Of a stretch of DNA of 37,852 nucleotides, positions 29,817 through 37,686 are shown in pieces. Origin of the DNA: Oscillospiraceae bacterium (GTDB taxonomy: Bacteria > Bacillota > Clostridia > Oscillospirales > Oscillospiraceae); NCBI GenBank assembly GCA_017452605.1, contig JAFTMB010000070.1:1-37852 (forward strand), read 5' to 3'. The position numbers and the translations under genes were made by a program. The notes beneath the pieces are model-generated. The model was not told the origin of the DNA, ran no database searches, and worked only from the letters and a program-made list of their open reading frames with translations. How positions within the stretch are numbered: position 1 is the stretch's first letter; each line of letters begins with the position of its first letter.

Positions 29817-30944
29817 TTATTTTGTTACCCAGTTGCCGGAAGCAAGGCAGTTCAAATAGGCCTGCAGGAACGGATCCAAAGCGCCGTCCATAACCGCGTT
29901 GACATTCGAGGTTTCCCAGCCGGTGCGGGTATCCTTGACCAGGGTGTAGGGCATGAAGACATAGTTGCGAATCTGGCTGCCCCATTCAATTTTCTGCTGA
30001 ACGCCCTTGATGTCGGCGATGGTTGCCAAATGCTCGCGCTCCCGGATTTCCACCAGCTTACTGCGAAGCATACGAAGACAAGCTTCCTTGTTCTGGAACT
30101 GGCTTCGTTCTGTCTGGCAGGAAACGGCGATGCCGGTAGCTTTGTGGATCAGGCGCACCGCAGAAGAGGTCTTGTTGATGTGCTGACCGCCTGCGCCGGA
30201 GGAACGGAACACCTGCATTTCGTAGTCCTCTGCCTTGATTTCAAAGTCCTCCGAATCATCTTCGATTTCCGGAACCACTTCAATGGCGGCAAAGGAAGTC
30301 TGCCGCCGGGCGTTTGCGTCAAAGGGAGAAACGCGTACCAGACGGTGAACGCCGTTTTCGCCTTTCAGGAAGCCATAGGCATTTTCGCCCTCGATGATAA
30401 TGGACGCAGACTTCAGGCCCGCCTCGTCGCCTTCCTGATAGTCCATAATCTTGTAGCTAAAGCCGCTGCGCTCAGCCCAGCGGGTGTACATACGGTAGAG
30501 CATCTGGCACCAGTCCTGGGCCTCTGTTCCACCCGCGCCTGCCTGGAAGTTCATAATGACATTATTCTTGTCATACTTTCCCGTAAGCAGTGTTTCCAGA
30601 CGGCAGGTTTCCATGTCAGCAATGAGCTTGTCATAGCCTTCCTTAAGTTCAGGCAGCATGGAATCGTCGTCTTCTTCCTCGGCCATTTCGATAATGGTCA
30701 TCAAATCATCCCAGCTCATGGTCATAGCCTGATAGCGGGCAACCTTGGTTTCAATCTGCCGGGTTTTCACAACGATTTTCTGGCTTTTTTCCGGATCGTC
30801 CCAAAAACCGGGGGCTTCCTGCATGGCATGAAGACGCTCCAGCTCATTGGAAAGGCCCTTCAGATTCAAGGACTCCGCCAGCCCATCCAGGGCAGGCCGG
30901 CAATCATTTAGTTTTTGCTTGTAACTGTCAAATTCAATATTCAT
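29817..30944 (-). CDS. prfB: peptide chain release factor 2, no frameshift
   Basis: A 375-residue class I release factor for UGA and UAA. The peptide anticodon SPF is in VRVSPFDANARRQTS, and the GGQ motif in SSGAGGQHINKTSSAV. Many bacteria interrupt prfB near codon 25 with an in-frame UGA and a programmed +1 frameshift. Here the gene is one continuous frame from the N-terminus (MNIEFDSYKQKLNDCRPALDG), so autoregulation by frameshifting is absent. A promoter with TATAAT lies upstream, and GAGAGAG precedes the ATG. Confidence 0.95.
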   Translation of the reverse strand: MNIEFDSYKQKLNDCRPALDGLAESLNLKGLSNELERLHAMQEAPGFWDDPEKSQKIVVKTRQIETKVARYQAMTMSWDDLMTIIEMAEEEDDDSMLPELKEGYDKLIADMETCRLETLLTGKYDKNNVIMNFQAGAGGTEAQDWCQMLYRMYTRWAERSGFSYKIMDYQEGDEAGLKSASIIIEGENAYGFLKGENGVHRLVRVSPFDANARRQTSFAAIEVVPEIEDDSEDFEIKAEDYEMQVFRSSGAGGQHINKTSSAVRLIHKATGIAVSCQTERSQFQNKEACLRMLRSKLVEIREREHLATIADIKGVQQKIEWGSQIRNYVFMPYTLVKDTRTGWETSNVNAVMDGALDPFLQAYLNCLASGNWVTK

Positions 30945-30980
30945 GGAAAATCTCTCTCATTTCCTAATTATGCAGGGTAT

Positions 30981-31009
30981 ATTATACTGGAAATACCCCA
31001 ATCTGTAAA
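30981..31009 (-). promoter_or_regulatory. promoter of prfB
   Basis: Minus-strand TTTACA (31004-31009), 17-bp spacer, TATAAT (30981-30986). Confidence 0.65.
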
Positions 31010-31039
31010 GAGAAAACTGCAAAAAACTGAAAATTCTCC

Positions 31040-31117
31040 CTACCTCTCACTGGGGTGATATTCCTCCTGGGCAAAAATCCAATCGTCAACATCGGCGTGC
31101 TTCGTCTCTTCCTCCAT
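31040..31117 (-). CDS. possible 25-residue acidic peptide
   Basis: A short open frame upstream of prfB with a strong Shine-Dalgarno (GAGGAGG, 7 bp before ATG). The peptide begins MEEETKHADVDDWIFAQ and ends in SER before TAG; it is acidic with one Trp. It is 95 bp before the prfB start and on the same strand. It could be a real microprotein or an upstream leader ORF. No homologue is recalled, and the prfB promoter lies downstream of it, so it need not be on the same transcript. Confidence 0.4.
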   Translation of the reverse strand: MEEETKHADVDDWIFAQEEYHPSER

Positions 31118-31190
31118 ATTTACTCCTCCTCTCCCATAACACACTCTTGCCAGTATATGTAATGGGAGAATATTTTTCCCGCGGAAAATG

Positions 31191-31219
31191 TTGACAGTCT
31201 AATATTTTTTGGTTACAAT
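31191..31219 (+). promoter_or_regulatory. promoter of tRNA-Arg
   Basis: TTGACA (31191-31196), 17-bp spacer, TACAAT (31214-31219). Confidence 0.8.
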
Positions 31220-31231
31220 GTTCCAGAATAT

Positions 31232-31308
31232 GCCCCCGTAGCTCACCTGGATAGAGCGTGCGCCTCCTAAGCGCAAGGTAGTGAGTTCGAGTCTCGCCGG
31301 GGGTGCCA
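31232..31308 (+). tRNA. tRNA-Arg(CCU), CCA encoded
   Basis: 77 nt; acceptor GCCCCCG/CGGGGGT with a terminal G.T wobble, discriminator G, encoded CCA, anticodon CCT in a CTCCTAA loop. It reads AGG. Confidence 0.95.
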
Positions 31309-31345
31309 AAAAGCTGTGATTTTTCTAAAATCACGGCTTTTTTAT
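31309..31345. terminator. terminator of tRNA-Arg
   Basis: AAGCTGTGATTTT-TCT-AAAATCACGGCTT followed by TTTT; also usable on the minus strand for the DeoR gene. A near-identical hairpin occurs at 35353-35386. Confidence 0.85.
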
Positions 31346-31379
31346 TACCATTGTTCCTTTCAACGCACTCTTTCCGCCG

Positions 31380-32132
31380 TTACACAATTGTGATTTTTCC
31401 ATCATCTTTGGGCTGAAAATACTTTTTCACGGTGGTTGAATTCGTAATAATATGATCGATCGTTTGGATTGGCACCAAATTATACGGTGTGGACAGAGAA
31501 AATTTTGTTTCATCACACAGGAATACCGTTTTCTCTGATTGATGGATAGCCACCTTGCGAATCTGTGTTTCAGGTAAAGACGGATCAGTAAGCATGCCCT
31601 TATCATTTACCCCATGACATGAGAAAAACAAGGTATCAATGTTAAATCTTTGAATAAACTCCTCCGCAAAGCTTCCGAAATGCGCCAGAGAGTTTTCAAA
31701 TATCTCGCCACCTGTACAATAGGTTTTAATACCTTTTTGCACAAGCAGCGTTGCAAGGGGTATTCCATTTGTGATGACAGTTATCCCTTTTTTATCACTG
31801 AGGAAATCCGCCATCTGCAGCGTGGTGGTGGAAGCATCAATGAAAATAATATCAAAATCCTTAACCATGCCTGCAGCGCAGCGGCAAAGCGCCCGTTTTT
31901 GCGCAGCATTGACCGTTTTTCGAAAATCCAGCGGCGCCACAACATGCTCTGACTGATTCAGCTTTGCGCCGCCGTGGCTTCGAATGATCTGATTTCTCCG
32001 GGCCAGCTCAGCCAGATCCCTCCGGATGGTCGGCAGACTAACATACAACATTTGACTGAGCCGTACCGCCGAAACATACCGCTCTTTTTCAACGATAGCC
32101 AGAATTTGATCGTAACGTTCTTCTTTCATCAT
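31380..32132 (-). CDS. DeoR-family transcriptional repressor
   Basis: A 250-residue regulator with the DeoR layout: an N-terminal winged helix (ERYDQILAIVEKERYVSAVRLSQMLYVSLPTIRRDLAELAR) and a C-terminal sugar-phosphate-binding domain of the phosphosugar-isomerase-like fold (IIFIDASTTTLQMADFL, VITNGIPLATLL, TCTGGEIFENS, FFSCHGVNDKGMLTDPSLPETQIR). The ATG at 32132 has GAGAGG at a good distance. It is divergent from the flavoprotein operon and shares its control region, so glycerol 3-phosphate or a related sugar phosphate is a plausible inducer. Its DNA looks more AT-rich than that of its neighbours. Confidence 0.9.
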   Translation of the reverse strand: MMKEERYDQILAIVEKERYVSAVRLSQMLYVSLPTIRRDLAELARRNQIIRSHGGAKLNQSEHVVAPLDFRKTVNAAQKRALCRCAAGMVKDFDIIFIDASTTTLQMADFLSDKKGITVITNGIPLATLLVQKGIKTYCTGGEIFENSLAHFGSFAEEFIQRFNIDTLFFSCHGVNDKGMLTDPSLPETQIRKVAIHQSEKTVFLCDETKFSLSTPYNLVPIQTIDHIITNSTTVKKYFQPKDDGKITIV

Positions 32133-32162
32133 AGCAAACCTCTCTTTTGCGCGTTTTTGATT

Positions 32163-32240
32163 GTTTATCCGTTTATCAGCCACCAATTGACAATCGTATT
32201 TGACCGTTTTATTATATTAAATATGGTATAAGATTGTCAA
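32163..32240. promoter_or_regulatory. divergent promoters and operators between the DeoR gene and the flavoprotein operon
   Basis: A perfect 9-bp inverted repeat, TTGACAATC (32187-32195) and GATTGTCAA (32232-32240), has a -35 in each arm. Rightward, TTGACA, 17 bp, TATTAT (32210-32215). Leftward, TTGACA, 18 bp, TATAAT (32211-32216). A tandem GTTTATC (32163-32169 and 32171-32177) lies on the DeoR side, a candidate repressor site. A second rightward pair, TTGACC and TATGGT, is also visible. Confidence 0.65.
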
Positions 32241-32255
32241 CAAGGAGAATGCGAT

Positions 32256-33695
32256 ATGTATGATGTTGTGATTATTGGCGCAGGCGTCGTAGGCGGGCTG
32301 ACCGCATATACCCTGGCAAAGTATGATCTGAAAGTATGTATCCTGGAAAAAGAGAATGATGTCGCCATGGGCTCGACAAAGGCCAACTCTGCCATCGTGC
32401 ACGCAGGTTTTGACGCTGCGCCCGGCAGCTTAAAGGCACAGCTGAATGTACGGGGCGCGAAAATGATGAAAAGCCTTTGTCAGGCACTTGGCGTGAAATA
32501 CCGGCAAAACGGCTCATTGGTCGTAGGCTTTGACGAAGATGACCGCAAGGTGATTACTTCCCTGCTGGAACGGGGAAAGCGCAACGGCGTTGAACAGTTG
32601 CAGGTAATTGATAAGCAACAGCTGCAGCAGCTGGAGCCCAACCTTTCCGACAACGCTCTCTGCGCATTATGGGCCCCAACAGGCGCCATTGTATGCCCTT
32701 ATGAGCTGACAATTGCATCCATTGGAAACGCCATGGATCATGGCGCTGAGCTTAAATGCAATTTTGCGGTTAACAGCATTACCGAAGCCGAAGATGGTTA
32801 CCTGGTCGCATCCGAAACTGAACAGCTGCGCAGTCGTTTTGTGATCAATTGCGCGGGTGTGTATTCAGATGAAATCGCAAAACTGGCAGGCGACAGTTCC
32901 TTCGATATCCACCCCCGAAAAGGCGAATACATTTTGCTAGACAAAGAATGCGGCAGTCTTGTATCGCATACTATTTTCAGAGTTCCCTCCAAAATGGGCA
33001 AGGGCATTCTGATTACCCCGACGGTGGATGGAAATCTGCTGTTGGGTCCCACCTCCGTTGACATCCCGGACAAATCCAATAAAAACACCTCCGAGGCCGG
33101 ATTCGCAGAAATTATCGCCAAATCCCGGGAGAGTCTTCCCTCAGTTCCCTTGGGCAAAGCCATTACCTCCTTCTGCGGACTGCGCTCAGTAGGCAGCACC
33201 GGCGATTTTATCATTACCTCTCCTAAAAAAGGCTTTGTCAACGCAGCGGGTATCGAATCTCCCGGTCTTTCCGCTTCCCCTGCGATTGCGGAATATATCA
33301 TTGACATGCTGGAAAAGCAGGGTTTGGTTTTGACTGCGAAATCAGACTATATCCCCACACGCCCTCCTATGCACACTTTCCGGGAAGCTTCTCTGGAGGA
33401 AAAAAACAAGATCATCCGGAAAAATCCTGCGTACGGCAAAATCATTTGCCGGTGCGAAGGCATCACCGAAGGTGAAATTCTGGACGCTATCCACTGCAAT
33501 CCCCAAGCCCGCGACCTGGACGGTATCAAACGCCGGACCCGTGCGCAAATGGGCCGCTGCCAGGGCGGCTTCTGCGGCCCTTCCATCATGGAACTTCTGG
33601 CAAGAGAGCTTGGAATTCCCTATGAGTCTGTGACCAAATCCGGTGGCGCTTCGGTGCTCACTGTGGGCAAGACAAAAGGAGGTCAGCAAGTATGA
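32256..33695 (+). CDS. glycerol-3-phosphate-dehydrogenase-like FAD oxidoreductase (GlpA/LhgO type)
   Basis: A 479-residue flavoprotein. FAD-binding VVIIGAGVVGGLTAYTLAKYDLKVCILEKE at the N-terminus is followed by a DAO-type catalytic domain (GSTKANSAIVHAGFDA). A C-terminal [2Fe-2S] BFD-like module from about residue 390 has CRCEGITEGEI and GRCQGGFCGPSIMELLA. This is the layout of anaerobic GlpA-type subunits that oxidise glycerol 3-phosphate or 2-hydroxy acids. The next gene overlaps by ATGA and supplies a second flavoprotein. Substrate inferred from context: sn-glycerol 3-phosphate is the first guess. CAAGGAG precedes the ATG. Confidence 0.88.
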   Translation: MYDVVIIGAGVVGGLTAYTLAKYDLKVCILEKENDVAMGSTKANSAIVHAGFDAAPGSLKAQLNVRGAKMMKSLCQALGVKYRQNGSLVVGFDEDDRKVITSLLERGKRNGVEQLQVIDKQQLQQLEPNLSDNALCALWAPTGAIVCPYELTIASIGNAMDHGAELKCNFAVNSITEAEDGYLVASETEQLRSRFVINCAGVYSDEIAKLAGDSSFDIHPRKGEYILLDKECGSLVSHTIFRVPSKMGKGILITPTVDGNLLLGPTSVDIPDKSNKNTSEAGFAEIIAKSRESLPSVPLGKAITSFCGLRSVGSTGDFIITSPKKGFVNAAGIESPGLSASPAIAEYIIDMLEKQGLVLTAKSDYIPTRPPMHTFREASLEEKNKIIRKNPAYGKIICRCEGITEGEILDAIHCNPQARDLDGIKRRTRAQMGRCQGGFCGPSIMELLARELGIPYESVTKSGGASVLTVGKTKGGQQV

Positions 33696-34927
33696 GAGAC
33701 TTAGTCATCATCGGCGGTGGTCCTGCCGGTATGAGCGCTGCCATCGCCGCTTACGAAAGCGGAGTCCGAGACATTCTCATTTTGGAACGCGACGAGCACC
33801 TGGGTGGCATCTTGCAGCAGTGCATCCATAACGGTTTTGGTCTTCACAAATTCGGCGAAGAGCTGACCGGGCCCGAGTATGCCTGGAAATACGAAAAAAC
33901 AATCCGTCAATTAGGACTCGAAGTAAAACAAAACACCATGGTTCTGGATTTATCTGAGGATAAAGTCATTACCGCTACCAATCAGGACGACGGCGTATTT
34001 CAGCTTCAGGCCAGGGCCGTCATTCTGGCCATGGGTTGCCGCGAGCGCTCAAAGGGCGCTCTCAACATTGCAGGCAGCCGTCCTGCAGGCATTTACAGCG
34101 CAGGCACAGCCCAAAAGCTGATCAATATGAAGGGCTATTTGCCCGGCAGAAACGTTGTCATTCTCGGCAGCGGTGATATTGGACTCATCATGGCCAGAAG
34201 AATGACTCTGGAGGGAGCAAAGGTTCATGCCGTATGTGAGCTGATGCCTTACTCCGGCGGACTTGCCCGAAATATCGAGCAATGTCTGCACGATTTTGAC
34301 ATCCCCCTGAAACTCAGCCATACTGTGGTGGAAATCCACGGAAAGGACAGAGTAGAAGGCGTAACCGTGGCGCAGGTAGACGAAAACAGAAAGCCCATTT
34401 GGGAAACCCGGGAATATATTCCCTGCGATACATTACTTCTTTCGGTAGGTCTGATTCCGGAAAATGAGCTTTCCAAAACCGCGGGCGTGGATCTTTGCAG
34501 CGCTACCAACGGCGCGGTGGTCGATCAGGACCGGCAAACCTCTGTTGCGGGTGTTTTTGCCTGCGGAAACGTTTTGCATGTTCATGATTTGGTGGATTTT
34601 GTATCTCAGGAAGCAGAAATCGCCGGTCATGCCGCAGCAGAATACCTGGGTGGATCCCAGGCAGGTTCTCTGAAGATTCCCATTCGCACGGATGGCAAGA
34701 TCCGCTACACCGTTCCGCAAATCATCACGGCCAAAAAAGATGTGACAGTTTATTTCCGGGTCAGCAACGTTTATCAAAATGTGAAGATTACTGTCTCTGA
34801 CGCTGATAAAGTTCTTCTTTCCAAAAAGAAACGAAAGGTCGCTCCCGGGGAAATGGAAACCGTCACCATAACGGGCGAACAGCTTGAAAACGCAACGGAG
34901 CTGACCTTTACTCTGGAGGTTATGTAA
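33692..34927 (+). CDS. FAD/NAD-dependent oxidoreductase, partner of the GlpA-like subunit
   Basis: A 411-residue pyridine-nucleotide-disulfide-type flavoprotein. LVIIGGGPAGMSAAIAAYESG binds FAD; VVILGSGDIGLIMARRM is the second, NAD-binding fold; SVAGVFACGNVLHVHDLVDFV closes the FAD site. The C-terminal 90 residues form a separate small domain (TVPQIITAKKDVTVYFRVSNVYQNVKITV). It overlaps the upstream gene by ATGA and is followed after 1 bp by the DUF1667 gene. It probably passes electrons from the GlpA-like subunit to NAD or the reverse. Confidence 0.9.
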   Translation: MRDLVIIGGGPAGMSAAIAAYESGVRDILILERDEHLGGILQQCIHNGFGLHKFGEELTGPEYAWKYEKTIRQLGLEVKQNTMVLDLSEDKVITATNQDDGVFQLQARAVILAMGCRERSKGALNIAGSRPAGIYSAGTAQKLINMKGYLPGRNVVILGSGDIGLIMARRMTLEGAKVHAVCELMPYSGGLARNIEQCLHDFDIPLKLSHTVVEIHGKDRVEGVTVAQVDENRKPIWETREYIPCDTLLLSVGLIPENELSKTAGVDLCSATNGAVVDQDRQTSVAGVFACGNVLHVHDLVDFVSQEAEIAGHAAAEYLGGSQAGSLKIPIRTDGKIRYTVPQIITAKKDVTVYFRVSNVYQNVKITVSDADKVLLSKKKRKVAPGEMETVTITGEQLENATELTFTLEVM

Positions 34928-34928
34928 G

Positions 34929-35273
34929 ATGGAAAGAAAGCTAACCTGCATTATATGCCCCCTTGGCTGTAGCCTTACCGTTCAGCTGGAGGGCAAAAAA
35001 GCGGTCAATGTTACGGGCAATGGTTGTTCCCGGGGAAAAGCCTATGCCGAAAGCGAATGTACCGATCCGCGAAGGACAGTTACATCAACAGTTCTATGCG
35101 CTGACGGCAGTTTGGTTTCGGTAAAAACCGACAAGCCGATCCCCAAAGAGAAAATAGCAGAATGTATGGCCCTGATCAACAAGACCGTAGCCACACTTCC
35201 TGTTTCCATTGGTGATGTTCTGATTGAAGATGTCTTCGGCAGCCGGTTGGTCGCCACACAAAACAAGAGGTAA
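34929..35273 (+). CDS. DUF1667 cysteine-rich protein
   Basis: A 114-residue protein with the DUF1667 signature: CIICPLGCSLTV (CxxCxxxC) at residues 7-14, GNGCSRGKAYAESECTDPRRTVTSTV, then a domain with KTDKPIPKEKIAECM. The cysteine pattern suggests iron-sulfur or metal binding. This family regularly follows GlpA/GlpB-type pairs in anaerobic Firmicutes, so it is read as a third subunit. It starts 1 bp after the previous stop codon. Role inferred. Confidence 0.9.
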   Translation: MERKLTCIICPLGCSLTVQLEGKKAVNVTGNGCSRGKAYAESECTDPRRTVTSTVLCADGSLVSVKTDKPIPKEKIAECMALINKTVATLPVSIGDVLIEDVFGSRLVATQNKR

Positions 35274-35352
35274 AACGGCTGACTATCGCGTCAATTTGAC
35301 CCACATACACTTTCCTAATTATTTCAATGTATTTTCCCATTTCGAGATACCA

Positions 35353-35386
35353 AAAGCCGTGATTTTTTGAAAAAAATCACGGCTTT
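35353..35386 (+). terminator. terminator of the flavoprotein operon, near copy of the tRNA-Arg terminator
   Basis: AAAGCCGTGATTTTTT and AAAAAATCACGGCTTT, followed by GTTG. It shares GTGATTTTT and AAATCACGGCTTT with the hairpin after tRNA-Arg (31311-31339), and TTCGAG and CCAAAA just before it echo the tRNA-Arg 3' end. The 35274-35352 stretch before it holds nothing else recognisable. Confidence 0.75.
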
Positions 35387-35541
35387 GTTGCTTATTGTTA
35401 TCAAATCACTGTTTTCACCAAAGCAAAGCTTTTTTCCTTCTTCCAACAAGGCTGCGGATCTGAGTGGCAAACTTTGCGTTGACCTGGAATTTTTGCCGGG
35501 ATCCCCTTCTGCCTGATAGCCAAGAAAAACATGGAGTTAGC

Positions 35542-35691
35542 TCACAACAACAATTCCTTCACGTAAGCATACAACTGCGTAAAGCCACCGTGGGGATACT
35601 GAGAAATATCTTTATTTTCTTTATTGATCAGGCAATCAGTCAGCAAAAAGATTCTCATCCCCAACCGCTCCGCAATCAGTATTTTCAGCAT
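35542..35691 (-). CDS. possible 49-residue protein
   Basis: A small frame starting MLKILIAERLGMRIFLLTD with GGAGGGG 5 bp before the ATG, and a TATAAT at 35723-35728 upstream. It could be a real small protein or the remnant of a longer gene. No homologue is recognised. It lies in an otherwise gene-poor 550-bp gap between the flavoprotein operon terminator and the beta-helix lipoprotein gene. Confidence 0.4.
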   Translation of the reverse strand: MLKILIAERLGMRIFLLTDCLINKENKDISQYPHGGFTQLYAYVKELLL

Positions 35692-35783
35692 CGCAACCCC
35701 TCCAAAAGAGTCTGTTGCTTCTATTATAGCAGTTATTCTCAACTAAACTTCAACAAATAATAAATTTTGAAAACCAAGGAACA

Positions 35784-35817
35784 CGCAGGCGGCAGAGTTT
35801 TTGCTATGCCGCCTGCG
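35784..35817 (-). terminator. hairpin after the beta-helix lipoprotein gene
   Basis: CGCAGGCGGCA/TGCCGCCTGCG, an 11-bp stem with a 12-nt loop, located 10 bp past the stop codon. The downstream T tract is weak on the minus strand. Confidence 0.6.
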
Positions 35818-35826
35818 CTTCGTGTA

Positions 35827-37674
35827 TTAGCTTGCTTCAAATTCTCCGGATTGAGTTCCTACTGTAATGGTATAGGTCTCTCCCTTTGTCATATCTGGGC
35901 TTGACAGGATCACCACTGCAAAGTTCAGTTCCGGGGTATGCTCCAGGACGGTATTTCCGTTTTTGTCCTTCAGAGTGATCTGCGTTCCTGCCATTTGGTT
36001 GCTGACACTGACCGCTACAACGCCTTGCTTGGAATCGCTGAAGGTTTGTGCCATACCGTAAGCGCCAGTACCAATAAAGGTGCCGCCCGTAATAATGCCG
36101 CTTGTATCATAGTCCAGCGTTGCGGTATCTCCCTGGGTCGGGCCAACGACCACCGTATAACCACCGCTGATCTCCAATGTTCCGTTGGCATCCAGACCGT
36201 CACCGGAGGAGTTGATATAGAGATTGCCACCGGAAATCTTGATGCTGCCGTTGGAGTTTCCGGACATACCGCCGAAGCCGCCACCGCCGGGTCTGTCACC
36301 ACCCATTCCTCCGGGGCCTCCGCCAAACATTCCGTCACGGCCACCCGTTGTGCCGCTTTGGTCTGTACCACCTGCGGCATTCAGGCCGTCATCGCTGGCA
36401 ACCAGCTTGATATCGCCGCCCTGCACATCAATGTGCAAGGCTTCCAGACCTTCGTAGCTTTCAGAAATATCGATCTTGCCTGCGGTAACGGTCAGGGTGT
36501 CCTCCGCGTGAACGGCATCGTCACCGGAAGCAATGGTGAAAGTACCGCCGTTGATCGTTAGGGAAACATCCGAATGAATGCTGTCGTCCGCAGAATCAAT
36601 CTTAAAGGTTCCATCGGAGATCAGAATGCTGTTTGCGGCTTTGAGGCCCTTCATGCTGACAGAATCCGTGGTCGTAGTAGTGGTAAATCCCTGATTTCCA
36701 CCGGGGAGCATGCCGCCGTGTCCGCCGCCCATAAAGCCGCCGTAGTTGCCGGAGGATGCTTTGGAACCATTCTCAGCACCGCCGCCCACAAGAAGGTCAA
36801 AGTTTCCGCCTTCGATATGCAAATACGCACTTGCTGCTATGCCGTCACCTTCTGCTTCTGCTTTGATCGTTCCACCAGAAATGTAGATAAAGCCCTTGGC
36901 AGCGTCCTCGCTGTTTTCGCAATGGATGGCATCCTTGCCGGCATCTATGGTAAGTGCCGCCTCAGCAATTCTCACACTGTCGTTGGCGTCCAGACCGTGA
37001 GAAGCAGAATTCACCGTATACGTGCCGCCCGTGAATACGAGATCATCCTTACAAACAATGCCATGTCCCGCAGGAGAGGTCACCGTCAAAGAACCGGTAC
37101 CGTTGAAGGTCAAATCCTGCTTGGAATATACCGCTCCGTCAATGTTATTCTCGTCAATGGCAGTAAAGCTGCCGCTATTGGAAAGGACATTTGTTGTGCC
37201 GTCCGCAAGGGTCACAAACGCTTTATCCGCTTCCAGGATATACAGCGCCGCTGAAGTCTCGCTGGTAATATCTACACCATTAAGCACAAGCTGCAGTTTT
37301 GCTGTATCCGGTGCGTCCACAACCAGCATACCATTTAAGGCACCGGAAATAACATAGGTAGCTTCCTCTTTGATAATAACCGTAGACCCGTTGATCTGCA
37401 CGCTGTCAGAGCTGGCAGTTGCAGAAGTGCCATTCAATTGAATGGTTACCGCTTTGCTTGCATCATACTCTGCTTTCTTGTCCCGTTCGGTAAACATATC
37501 TGCATCGGTTTGGGAGAAATCTACATCCACAGGATCTGCGTTGCTGTTTTCGCCACCGTTATCGGTTGTGCCCTCGCCAGACTCTGACCCGTTCGGCTTG
37601 CTGTAATTGCCACAGCCGACAAGTGTGCCAATCGCCAGGGTCAGTATTAAGAGAATGGATATGATCTTCCTCAT
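35827..37674 (-). CDS. Cthe_2159-like carbohydrate-binding beta-helix lipoprotein
   Basis: A 615-residue surface lipoprotein. The signal peptide ends in LVGC with the lipidated Cys at about 21, and a Ser/Gly/Glu-rich linker to about 55 follows. The body is a run of short beta-helix turns with repeating units such as GGTFTI and DDSIHSDVSLTI and DDAVHAEDTLTV and DGLDANGTLEI, the pattern of the Cthe_2159 family, whose prototype binds cellulose and acidic polysaccharides and calcium. Two glycine/methionine-rich insertions (about 310-330 and 445-475) interrupt the turns. CGGAGGA precedes the ATG. It follows the DUF4956 gene after 12 bp, a pairing commonly seen in these clusters. Confidence 0.88.
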   Translation of the reverse strand: MRKIISILLILTLAIGTLVGCGNYSKPNGSESGEGTTDNGGENSNADPVDVDFSQTDADMFTERDKKAEYDASKAVTIQLNGTSATASSDSVQINGSTVIIKEEATYVISGALNGMLVVDAPDTAKLQLVLNGVDITSETSAALYILEADKAFVTLADGTTNVLSNSGSFTAIDENNIDGAVYSKQDLTFNGTGSLTVTSPAGHGIVCKDDLVFTGGTYTVNSASHGLDANDSVRIAEAALTIDAGKDAIHCENSEDAAKGFIYISGGTIKAEAEGDGIAASAYLHIEGGNFDLLVGGGAENGSKASSGNYGGFMGGGHGGMLPGGNQGFTTTTTTDSVSMKGLKAANSILISDGTFKIDSADDSIHSDVSLTINGGTFTIASGDDAVHAEDTLTVTAGKIDISESYEGLEALHIDVQGGDIKLVASDDGLNAAGGTDQSGTTGGRDGMFGGGPGGMGGDRPGGGGFGGMSGNSNGSIKISGGNLYINSSGDGLDANGTLEISGGYTVVVGPTQGDTATLDYDTSGIITGGTFIGTGAYGMAQTFSDSKQGVVAVSVSNQMAGTQITLKDKNGNTVLEHTPELNFAVVILSSPDMTKGETYTITVGTQSGEFEAS

Positions 37675-37686
37675 AAAATTCCTCCG

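Noticed and set aside
29817..30944. Programmed +1 frameshift in prfB
   Set aside because: The reading frame is continuous through the N-terminal region where the CTTTGA slip site would be, so none is needed.
31086..31334. Open frame of 82 codons opposite tRNA-Arg
   Set aside because: It covers the tRNA and its promoter on the other strand and has no ribosome site.
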